In this document: positions 32,318 through 41,925 of the stretch, piece after piece
How the letters are laid out: each line of letters begins with the position of its first letter
Numbering within the stretch: the first letter of the stretch is position 1
NCBI GenBank assembly: GCA_022702545.1
Contig: JAHRBC010000008.1
Coordinates: 1,240,001-1,304,000 of the forward strand
Reading direction: 5' to 3'
From: Phycomyces nitens
Lineage: Eukaryota > Mucoromycota > Mucoromycetes > Mucorales > Phycomycetaceae
DNA: 64,000 nt
Made by a program: the position numbers and the translations under genes
The notes under the pieces: model-generated
What the model saw: only the letters and a program-made list of their open reading frames with translations
Database searches by the model: none
What the model was told of the DNA's origin: nothing

Positions 32318-32359
32318 TTATTGCGGATTGTACCCTCTGTCTTACAATAGCCTGCGCCT
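32318..32359 (+). promoter_or_regulatory. Conserved upstream block, F-box gene 2
   Basis: Sequence ATTGTACCCTCTGTCTTACA with flanking bases is matched upstream of F-box gene 3 (36699-36738). Both lie 110-118 bases before the start codon. Could be a shared core promoter or 5' untranslated segment retained after duplication. Confidence 0.4.
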
Positions 32360-32476
32360 CTTTCCTTTTGTCAGACAGCTGAATAGTTGAAAAGCTACTG
32401 GAACTTTTTTTTTAAAAAAAAAACACATTAAAACCTTTCTTTCTGATATCACTCTATTCCAAATACTTTTATTATC

Positions 32477-34349
32477 ATGACTTTGTCAGAGCTTCCTCGA
32501 GAAATCACCGACAAAATCGCCAATCTTCTTTCTTTCGACGACAAGGTCTCTTGTACTCTGGTTTGCAAAACATGGAAAGAAATCTTCCAGAGTTTTGTGT
32601 ACTCTCATCTAGAGATCAACAGAATGAAATTGGAGAACATTGTTAATCCTACTACCCAAGATGATCAGCAGCTCTACCAGAATAATCGGTACCTTGTAGA
32701 AGTCTTGGCTTTAGAGTACACTTTACGTGCAACAGATGAAGAATTTTACACACTACAGAAAACCTTTCCAAATGTAAAGGCTATTATTTTACATCCTTAC
32801 TGTTTAAGCCAGGACAAGATTGGAGTTATGGCCGATTGGAACCTCTGGGGACTACTAAGAGAGCTCGAGTTTTTTTGGTGACTCTATCATGTATGATCTA
32901 GAGAATGGACTCGCAAAAATAGCCAAGTGTTTACCGCGTTTGAGACGGCTGAATATACGTTATATGTATAATCCGACATGTGGAATACCAGTCTCATTGA
33001 ACACCATTGAAGTCCTTCACTCGCATCTAAACCACCTTGATCATTTGGGATTAGGATTAAATTTATCGCCCTTTTCCAAAACAGACGTCGAACTTATACC
33101 AAGCGTATCGTCAGCCACAGAAATTACAAGCTTGCACATCTATCACAAATATACAAACTACCGATGGTTATATTATTTCGCTCGCAAATATCCCAATCTA
33201 CAAACCCTAAAATTTAGTCCAGGATATGTCAGAGCTGACGATGACGATGACGATTATATAGAAGATACTGAACAGCAAAGAGACGATAATGAACATCAAA
33301 GAATCGATGCAATAGAATTATTTCGCAAAACTCCTCTGTTATTCCAGCACCTAGCAGAACTAGATATTTTATATTACACCTGTATTGATGAAGAATGTCT
33401 ATTGTTATGGGATATTATCGACTTTCACGATGTCCCTTTAAAAACTATAAAGATAGAATCAACGATATATGGTTTTAATCGCTGCAGCCATATCTGCGAT
33501 TTTTTCAAACGCATCATAGCTATTTGTCTGTCAAAATACTCAAAGACCATCGAGTCTTTTGTTATGAAAGGTACCATCAGAAGAATGGAAGCTTTCAACT
33601 TTGCGGAGATTAAAGACAGGCTTTGCAATTTGGTCAATCTGGAAATCAGCCTTCCTATGACTGGTGGAATATATACCCTTCTCTGTGCAGCACCTCACTT
33701 GAAGTCACTTTCACTCCGTTGTTCTGATATCAAAGTCGAAAATGAAGTCTGCAATTCAAGCAGATTTGGGCTACAGTCATTCCAAGTACGCGCATCAGAA
33801 ATTACATCAGAATTTCTCCAGTTTCTTTCCTTTCACTGCAGAAGTTTAAATTCAATGGCTTTGGTTGAGACCTATGTACGAGGAAGCTTTACGACGCCTG
33901 GATTGCAGTTCATTGACATGTCCTATACCCACTTGCAGTCCTTGACTATTGTAGGGACGGTGTTTATTATACAAGACAACAGGAGATCGAATGACAATCG
34001 GAACATAACTCTTATAACTGATACGCTTGACGATATTCCCCCCAAACAGGACACCGATCCTAAACCGTTGCCAGTTGTTATTGGAGATACATCTAGGAAA
34101 TCTTGGAATCTCTGGTTGTGTTCAAGATGTCTAAAAAAAATGGATTATCTTTCAAGATCAAAAGGAAGCCGTGTCGAGAGATTTGTAAAGAACTACGAGA
34201 GGAACAAAAGAATTACAATAGAGAAAGGAATTCATGAAGGAAGAGGAAGACGGTCCGATTATTGGAACAAAAAATGCATTTTTGGATATACGAAGTTAAA
34301 GATTGGTTATATTGCTAATGTTATCACAACAGAAACAGTCGAGTATTAA
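32477..34349 (+). pseudogene. F-box/LRR-like protein gene 2, single-base frameshift
   Basis: The frame from ATG 32477 encodes an F-box (LPREITDKIANLLSFDDKVS then CTLVCKTWKEIF) and runs to a TGA at 32879-32881. The continuing homology is in the +1 frame to 34349 (LAKIAKCLPRLRRLNIRY, RWLYYFARKYPNLQTL, FLSFHCRSLN, LDDIPPKQDT). The switch lies in a T7 run at 32870-32876: with six T the frame would be open for 623 residues and collinear with gene 3. F-box proteins are substrate adaptors of SCF ubiquitin ligases; the repeats presumably bind targets. An acidic D/E stretch (residues near 255-270) is not in gene 3. Could be a true pseudogene, a sequencing error, or slippage; the first two are more likely. 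Confidence 0.7.
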
Positions 34350-34729
34350 TAATAAAATACCTACTTTCTATGAGCAAGAAGCTATATCTCGTTTTATTGA
34401 AAGGCCTGATTATTATGGTTCTATAATTTTATAATTTCTTTAGTTGTAGGACTATTTATCAGAGCTTTAGTGGTTTGAATAAGTTATGGACTCTTCTACC
34501 AATATTTTTACTGGATTGGCTCAGTCATAGATTTTACTAATAACTGTTTTTTTAAAAAAAAACAAAAAACAAAAAAGTAAGATCCCTCTCGTCAGTAATG
34601 TGCCCATTTTTCCATGCCTATTTGATTTTAAATATAGAGAAAAATAGAGTGAGGTATAGTCAGTTAAAGTTATTTTGTTTACTTAGGATGTTTCGAGATC
34701 AGGAGCATGTAGACATATAAGCTACCCAT
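34350..34729. other. 3' flank of F-box gene 2, nothing recognised
   Basis: AT-rich, containing a poly(T)/poly(A) stretch near 34550-34575. No feature supported. Confidence 0.4.
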
Positions 34730-35055
34730 GAGATCAAGAGGTACAAGTTGTAATGTTGGAGGAATTTTGGATCTTTGATATACGGTGCGGTGTGAACTGG
34801 AGGTCTTTTACGGGAAAAAGGAAGTTATACGCACAGTAATGGATTGAGGTTGGAGACGAGGCACGACACGAAAGATACAGCGAATTTGTAGAAAGTTGTA
34901 GATTGGGTATTCTCTTAGCGTTTCAGATAATTCAAAGTGAGCAGAGCGACCTATGTCCACTGCAACAAATATAGACTTAACTGAAAAAGAATGTGTTTTA
35001 TTCAATGAGCAGTTACAAGCCTAATAAATACAAGGCCTCTAAGATAGTACTATCC
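34730..35055 (-). mobile_element. Foldback element arm, inverted orientation
   Basis: The reverse complement matches the left arm of copies 1 and 2 (GTTAAGTCTATATTTGTTGC, TAGGTCGCTCTG, CCCGTAAAAGACC). No partner arm of its own was identified. It faces copy 2 across about 580 bases that hold a LINE 3' end. Confidence 0.6.
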
Positions 35056-35638
35056 ACTGATAACGTCGCCATTGTGCTCCTAATATCTCTTCCTCACATT
35101 TTCATGTCCTTTTCCCGTTCCCTCCGAGAACTAAAACTCTCCACACGCTCCTTTTGACTCCTATGCCCACCTACTTGCCGAATGTCCTCTTGTTTGGGGG
35201 GTTTGGACATTGACATAGCCACGATGGCTGTACCAACCTCATAACAGCCCATCTACACTCCTTCACGCCTTATATGCCCTTGATCTCCCTCCATCATCCC
35301 CTTCTATTGACTCTTACCATGTTTTGGATGGAGTCTTGGCTGCAGTCTGGAAAGCCTACTGGAGACAAGTTTTTGACAACATTCCTTGTTTTCTTCTTCT
35401 CACCTTCTTGACTAGTCCTCTCCACCCGTCGACTTTATGCTTATAATATGCTTTCTTCCCATGTCTTCTATACTTTTTATCATATAACCCTTATATCAAT
35501 TTCTTACCGTATATACCTGCATTAGTTTCCCACACATTTATGTGTGCATCAATATCTCCCCAGGCACCTACCTCTCTTTCATAGGAAGTAAGACCTGTTT
35601 TTTTTTGGCGATTCAATAAATCTTGTCTCATACAAAAA
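35056..35638 (+). pseudogene. 5'-truncated LINE (non-LTR retrotransposon) 3' end
   Basis: A plus-strand frame (about 35240-35430) reads SPSTLLHALYALDLPPSSPS then VLAAVWKAYWRQVFDNIPC. This resembles the C-terminal tail of fungal LINE reverse transcriptases (W+AHW+ ... F pattern) as I remember it. The segment ends with AATAAA and a short A-rich tail (ACAAAAAAT) exactly where foldback copy 2 begins. It lacks the catalytic domain. Confidence 0.45.
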
Positions 35639-35639
35639 A

Positions 35640-36652
35640 TACTACCTTAGAGGCTATGGCCTTATTATCTCGATATCAGCCATTTTGAATAAAACAGATT
35701 CTTTTCCCGTTAAGTCTATATTTGTTGCAGAGAGAATAGGTCACTCTGGTCATTTCGTATTTTCTGAATCGTTAAGAGAACTACCCTATCCACTTTCGTC
35801 TATTACTTTGCTGTGGTCACCCAAATCGTGCCTTATCCCCAACATCCCCCCACACCTTTGTGTACAGCTCTCCTTCCCCTCGGCGGACCAGCAGTTTATA
35901 TCGCATTGTATTTCAAAGATCCGCGAATAGCCCAACATTATAGGATGTTTATGTACGGGGTATCAGTTTGGCTATTGTTGGCAATAAAGAGCCAAATAAT
36001 ACCACCACGGTCAAGTTCAGATAGTTCACGTTTAAGAACTATGCATCCGGTTCTTTTTTATCTTAAAAAGTGTACAGTTAATAGAAAAAGTCTTATTCTT
36101 TTTTAATAAAGTGCCGGCAATTTCTTTGGTCTGAATGCATATCACTTAACTTTTTTTACAATTATTGAAACCATCACTGTACATAGTTTTGCCTTTCTGT
36201 CATACATTTATACATCTGAAATAAAGTGAGTCAAAGGACATTGAATATGCATCCCGTTTGTAATAGTGTACAAGGATAAGGATATTTTATATACAGTGTG
36301 ATATGCACTGCTGGTCCCCCAAAATGGAGTGGAGCTGGACATAATAATGTGAAGTGGTTGAGAGTAATGCACAATGTGGGTAGCCACAGCAAGACAGTAT
36401 TAAATAGTAATTAAAGATGTTATCTTAACGGCTCAGGCGATACGAAATTACCAGAGCGACCTATACTCTCTGTAATAATTATAAATTTAATGAAAAAAAG
36501 AATCTGTTTTATTCAAGTATTTGGTAATGGGTCAAGATGGTCATTGCGTCTACAGTAGTACTATTTGTTGGAAATTTCCCAATTAGGCTCCGGGTGTAGC
36601 TTCCATAGACCAGACCAAACTGTGTGTTGCTCAAACCTGGACAACGTCACAG
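35640..36652. mobile_element. Foldback element copy 2, left end missing
   Basis: Nearly identical to copy 1 for most of its length, including both arms and the loop. The right end is ACAACGTCACAG, corresponding to the CTGTGACGTTGTCC terminus. About 90 bases of the left terminus are absent, replaced by the LINE tail. It ends about 200 bases before F-box gene 3. Confidence 0.7.
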
Positions 36653-36698
36653 AAAGAAGAGGTACAGGGGATCGAGTAAGGTTTTTTCTAAATTTGAC

Positions 36699-36738
36699 TT
36701 ACTGCGAATTGTACCCCTGTCCTACAATATACTACGCC
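36699..36738 (+). promoter_or_regulatory. Conserved upstream block, F-box gene 3
   Basis: Counterpart of the block at 32318-32359 (AATTGTACCCCTGTCCTACA with flanks), 110 bases before the ATG. Confidence 0.4.
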
Positions 36739-36847
36739 ACTGTTAGTTTATTGATATTAGAGTTGGAAAAAAAAAACTATTTAAACACTTGAAAATCATC
36801 AAAGCCTCTCTTTCCATTATCCCTATATTCCAAATATCTTTTTTTAT

Positions 36848-38677
36848 ATGATGCTATTATCTGACCTTCCGCGAGAAATAATACACCAGTTCACGGAACT
36901 TCTTTCTCTCAAAGACAAAATCTCTTGCTCTCTAGTTTGCAAGTCATGGAAAGAAATCTTTCAGGATTCCCTACACTCTGATCTAGTGATAGATCGATAT
37001 TCATTACACAAAATTGTTAATCCTACCCAAGATAATCAACCATCTTGCCTAAAAACTCGATTCCTTGTACGATATTTGGAATTAAACTATTATACCAATG
37101 CAACAGATGAGGAACTCTACATACTGCAACAAACCTTTCCGAATATAAAGTATCTTTATTCGAATGGATATTCCATATCCTCGGTCAATTTTGGAGCTAC
37201 TGCTGACTGGAATATCTGGAGATCATTGACAGAACTTTGCATTCCCTTTAACCATATACATGCGCCTGACATCAATGATAAGATTATTAAAATAATTCTG
37301 TGTTTACCCCTCTTGAGACGACTCCAGATCATTGCTGATGACAAAAGCAATATACAATCATCGTTCTCATTAAATGACTATGAGACCATTCACTCGCATT
37401 TGAACCACCTTGGATATTTGGAATTATGTGGACTTTTATCGACTCTATCTGAAACAGACATTGAACGTATGACAAAAGTATCGCCAGCCATAAAGATGAG
37501 AAGCCTGGAAATTACTTCTGGAAACATAGAGCGTGGATGGCTATGTTATTTTACTCGCAAATATCCCAATCTGTGCGCACTCGGTCTCTCAATAAAGCAA
37601 ATTCAGCCCAAAGTCGATGAAAAAAGGAGCGATACGATATCGCTGTTCCAACAAACGCATCTGCCATTTCAACACCTTACAAAATTGAATATTCGATATA
37701 GTAATTTAGCCAAAAATTCGTATCTAGTTTTCTGGGATATACTACATTTTCACAATATGCCTTTAAAGCATCTATCGCTTTACGTTCATGCACCAGATAA
37801 CATCACCTCTCCTATTGATATTCGTGATATTCCCAAACGTATCACAGAAGTTTGTCTTTCAAAATTCTCAAAGACTATCGAGTCATTTCGTTTGGAATGC
37901 CCAGATACACTTATGAATCGATGCAGTTTTGAGGATATAAATTGCACCCTTTACAATCTAGTCCATCTGGATATGAGCACCTCCACGACATGTGAAATAG
38001 ATACCCTACTATGTGTAGCGCCTCACCTAAGATCAATTAAATTTGAATATGGTAATATCAAGCTTAAAGGTGAACTCTACGATTCAAACAGATTTGGTCT
38101 CCAGTCGTTCAATATATCTTGCACAAAACTTACATCGGATGTTCTCCGGTTTCTGTCATTTCACTGCCGAAGTTTGAATGAGTTGGTTTTATACCGTTCA
38201 TCAGTATATGGCAATTTCACAACACCTGGGCGCCAGTTTATTGATATGACCTACACTCGCTTAAAGAGATTTTATATGGATGCGACAAGCTTTATTATAC
38301 AAGACTACGAAAAGCGTAAAGAAGATAACTATACAGTTCTTCTTACTAAACCAGTTGACGATATTCCTCCAAAACAAGATTACAATTCTAATGTATTACC
38401 GGTTGTTGGAGATCCACCTGTCAAATTTTATTTTGAATTGTTTTGCACAGACAAGTATGATGATATGTGGATTCTAGCAGCAGAAGAATCATCTACCTAC
38501 GAAGAATTCGTTTCAGACCATGAGGAAAGCAAAATAATCATTAAACGCACCACCGATCGGGGATATATAATGGATAGGAGTGATGACAGTTTTCCATACG
38601 AAAGTTATTATAACTATACAAAGATAGAATTTGGCTATATATCTGATTTTGAGATTATTTATTCTTATGAGGGTTAA
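36848..38677 (+). CDS. F-box/LRR-like protein, gene 3 (intact, 609 residues)
   Basis: Single-exon frame starting with two adjacent ATGs. Residues about 4-45 form an F-box (LSDLPREIIHQFTELLSLKD then KISCSLVCKSWKEIF). The rest is a series of degenerate leucine-rich repeats with the cluster signatures TADWNIWRSLTEL, RGWLCYFTRKYPNLCAL, LRFLSFHCRSLNELVL and the C-terminal DDIPPKQD. Closest relative is gene 2, 2.5 kb upstream. F-box proteins bind Skp1 and present targets to the SCF ubiquitin ligase; that role is inferred from the F-box alone. The gene lies directly after foldback copy 2 and shares an upstream block with gene 2. No introns, unlike the conserved genes at the window ends. Confidence 0.85.
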   Translation: MMLLSDLPREIIHQFTELLSLKDKISCSLVCKSWKEIFQDSLHSDLVIDRYSLHKIVNPTQDNQPSCLKTRFLVRYLELNYYTNATDEELYILQQTFPNIKYLYSNGYSISSVNFGATADWNIWRSLTELCIPFNHIHAPDINDKIIKIILCLPLLRRLQIIADDKSNIQSSFSLNDYETIHSHLNHLGYLELCGLLSTLSETDIERMTKVSPAIKMRSLEITSGNIERGWLCYFTRKYPNLCALGLSIKQIQPKVDEKRSDTISLFQQTHLPFQHLTKLNIRYSNLAKNSYLVFWDILHFHNMPLKHLSLYVHAPDNITSPIDIRDIPKRITEVCLSKFSKTIESFRLECPDTLMNRCSFEDINCTLYNLVHLDMSTSTTCEIDTLLCVAPHLRSIKFEYGNIKLKGELYDSNRFGLQSFNISCTKLTSDVLRFLSFHCRSLNELVLYRSSVYGNFTTPGRQFIDMTYTRLKRFYMDATSFIIQDYEKRKEDNYTVLLTKPVDDIPPKQDYNSNVLPVVGDPPVKFYFELFCTDKYDDMWILAAEESSTYEEFVSDHEESKIIIKRTTDRGYIMDRSDDSFPYESYYNYTKIEFGYISDFEIIYSYEG

Positions 38678-39987
38678 TAGCCTAAAAGCTAAAACTAAAA
38701 GAAACACTTTAAACCTCATTAAATCTTTCGCCTTGTAATCTGCCTTTCTCTCTCTATTAAATCAATAATATTTATTGTATTTTATTAATTGACCATCATG
38801 TAAAGCATGTGGATTCTAGATTGCCATTAGAATGGACTTGGATGAAAGAGAGAAATATAAAAAAAAATGATAATAAAAGAGATAAAGAAAAAGAAAGTAG
38901 GAAACAAAAGCAAAAGAAAAAACAACTCCTTGAACTAGTATAGATTGATGTTTTTCTATAGTCCCAGAGGCCTTCATACCTACTACGCTAGGAATAAAGG
39001 ACTGGCTGTCAAGGACAAGCTTCCGGCGAGTATTGCAAATTGGCATGGCTATTATAACAGCCATCAAAATTTGAGTATCCAGAATTGGAGAGACACAAGG
39101 GATGTTACAACAGGTTACCATCTGCCTAACATCATCTAGAGTCCAGCTCCAGCAGAAACAAAAGAGGACTACGTTTCACACCTGGTGTTTTGTAAGACAA
39201 AAGAAGAGGAAGTGTTCTTGGTCTTCCATGGCACTAGAGTACAGCAAGCCTATTGGGTCGGGCAAAATATGAAGCATAATGGTATGAATAGCCAGTCGGG
39301 TGGGAATCTCCTTCCATAGCACCTTCCATTACACAGTATAGTAAGGATGTGGGATAACCAGAGACTAAAATTGATGTTAACGAGGAAGAAAAAGAAGAGA
39401 AAGAAGAGAAGGAGGAGGAGGTAGAAAGGATGGGGGAACAAAACAAAGATGTTGGCACAAGAATCCTGTAGATGTTTTACTCATAGTGTGTTTGTCCAAA
39501 AGGACTAGAGAGATAAGAGAGAAGAGATCAGATGGGGATGAAAGGTGGAGGCCCAAAAGAAACCGAGGGCAGTAGACTATTCGACCACCATGAATCTTGC
39601 TGAAGAAATTGTCAATGAAGTTCCGTGCTCCTGGGTGATTGCCACGAGGTCTGGGATGGAAGCGTCTATTGTCAGCTATTCAAAAGGCATCCGAGACAAG
39701 AAGTGACTTTAGATTCATTTCTAAAGAAGCAAATGGACAGACACAAGTCCAAACAAAATCCAAGGAAGACTCAAGAACTACCAAAAGTTCTACATTAAGT
39801 GCAGATGGAAGAACATTGGAAAACGGACCGAAAAAATCACGATGAATTGGCAGTAGAAAATTAGGGTAACTCACAGCACTGCAAGGAAACCGCAGAGCTA
39901 TACTAGCAAAAGGAGAACAAAATGGAAGAGGCTAACCAAGGCTGCCAAAACCAAAGTGGAGAAAATAATAAATATTCTTGCGTATAG
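38678..39987. other. Intergenic, nothing firm
   Basis: Contains A-rich and GA-rich stretches (39380-39425 is GAAGAG-rich). The frame at 38945-39139 and its neighbours carry no recognisable domain. Possibly old repeat DNA. Confidence 0.35.
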
Positions 39988-39989
39988 TG

Positions 39990-41351
39990 CAGTGAGCGGA
40001 ACAGATTAGGGCCTCAGCTTTCAGTTACCACATATTTTTGAAAAGATGTATAATTTTCATATTTAAAAAAGCATATCAAAGATACTATTTAAAAAGCTTA
40101 TATTACTGCAGAACACTTATTGGACATTTTAATTTTATAATTCATAACAAAATACTTATTTTTAATACTTTATAGTATTACCATTGGCCTCATTGACAGC
40201 CTGACATCTTCTAGGCATGTTGAAGATTAAACTCTCCAGATACTCTTTTGATATTTCCTTCCATTTTCTTTCAACTGCATGCTTCAAATAATAGGTACTG
40301 ATTAATTTGTACTTGTTTGATTGTACCTGATGCTTGAGGTAAGCCCAAACATGCTCTATGAGGTTCAAGTCTGGACTTTGGGCTGGCCAGTTACCCATAA
40401 GCTGAAGATGATTTTTTCTTCTTCCAGGTCATCGTCAAAGCACTTTTGTGGCATCTGGCATTTTTCTCTTGTAGCTTAAAGCGCCTCCATCTTTGGTTTT
40501 GCTTAAAAGTTTTTCAAGGATGGGAGGTAGGCTCTTTCCAAGGTAGCTGATGTACTTCTTGGAATCAACATTTCCTTTCATGACATTTAAAACTCCGACG
40601 CCATTGCCATGAAAAAAATAACACCCCCAGACCATAATGACACCACCACCAAACTTCACTGTTGGTGAGATGAAGTTGAGGCGAAAACCGGTCTTATTGC
40701 GCCTGAGAACACTTCTGCGCCCATCACTTCCGTGAATCTTGAAACTGGACTCATCAGACTAGATGACGGCATTTCAATCTGTAAGTTTCCAGGTCAGATG
40801 TTCCTTTACTCATTGCAATCGCTTCTTTTGATTAACATTTTGAAATCTTTAGCTTTGAAATCATTCTACAGGAGTAAATACCAACTCCACGTAAAAAAAC
40901 TTGCGTAGAGTCTTGTCTGCTACAAGTGTAGCCAATGTTTTACAGATATTGGTTAATGGCTCTGTTGGATCTCGGCTGATCTCAAGAACGATCTGTCTTT
41001 TGTCTCCTTTATTCAGTTTTTGTGGTCTAACAGATCGCGTAGAAGCTTTATGCGAGCCTTTTTTTTTGTAACTTTTAAGGACACGCTTTACGACGTCTTT
41101 GGTGGCACCGAATGTTTTGGCAATATTCACTTGGCTTGTTCCATTATTAATGCTTTCATGTACAATGATGGCCCGAGTTGTGTCATCAGTTTGCTTATAA
41201 CCCAAAGGCTGAACCTTTGGAGACTTTTATATGCGTTTACTTTGTCTCATGTTTCTTTGAAATAATGTGTTGGAAGGGAAAGAGAGAATCTTTATTTGTG
41301 ATGCAAACATAGGCTATTCAACAATGAGGTGCCACTTTGTTCCGCTCATTG
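39990..41351 (-). mobile_element. Tc1/mariner-like transposon, 1362 bp with terminal repeats
   Basis: Inverted ends: left CAGTGAGCGGAACA (39990-40003), right complement CAATGAGCGGAACA (41338-41351), with similarity extending to about 30 bases. The right flank is TA (41352-41353); the left flank is TG, a mutated TA. It contains a minus-strand transposase with a stop and frameshifts. The best preserved Tc1-type element in the window. Confidence 0.8.
40162..41250 (-). pseudogene. Tc1/mariner transposase, inactive
   Basis: Starts MRQSKRI, then has a stop at codon 8. It continues with an HTH region (SINNGTSQVNIAKTFGATKD), DESSFKI (first Asp), KFGGGVIMVWGCYFFHGNG, NARCHKS where the second catalytic Asp of QDN appears as Lys, and WPAQSPDLNLIEHVW (third acidic residue intact). 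It ends MPRRCQAVNEANGNTIKY. At least two frame changes occur. The lesions and the missing Asp make it non-functional in cis. Confidence 0.75.
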
Positions 41352-41925
41352 TATCATATATCATTTACAGAAGTGGAAGATAATACATTCAGACATCGAC
41401 CGTGCTTTTAATTGTATATCATTCTGTTGCAATTAAATAAATCCTGGCAAAATTGTGTGATATTGATAAGTTAGTTGTTAACCACAGAAAAACTGGAACA
41501 TTATTGTCTGGTTTCCACTCTACTCCCAGTTTGCTATTATATGGTGTTTTATCACCTTTTTTCTTTTTGCAGAATATAGCATGTGGTGTCTTTCTTATAG
41601 AGCTCATAATTGATTAAGGAATATCCTCTCCAAAAAATAACGCAATTGCTATGCCCTTTCTTGGGTCTTTTAATAATACTTGCGAGGTGATGATTCAACC
41701 TTTTTGACATGATAACTGTGTTGATTATAGAGATTATGGTATTAAACAAGAAAAGAAATAAGAGAAAATGTGCTTCCATAGAATATTATAAAGTTAAAAG
41801 TAACACATAAGAATTAGTCTGTGTAAAGTGACTTAAGATAGTACTACGTTTGACAGGAGAAAAGGCATAAAGCACTTTATATTATATTATATTTCTCTCT
41901 CTCTTTCTTCTCCTTCTTTATCTCA
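41352..41925. other. Intergenic upstream of F-box gene 4
   Basis: AT-rich. A CT-rich tract (41892-41920) directly precedes the gene 4 start and is probably its 5' untranslated leader. Minus-strand frames at 41419-41607 and 41552-41779 are unsupported. Confidence 0.4.
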
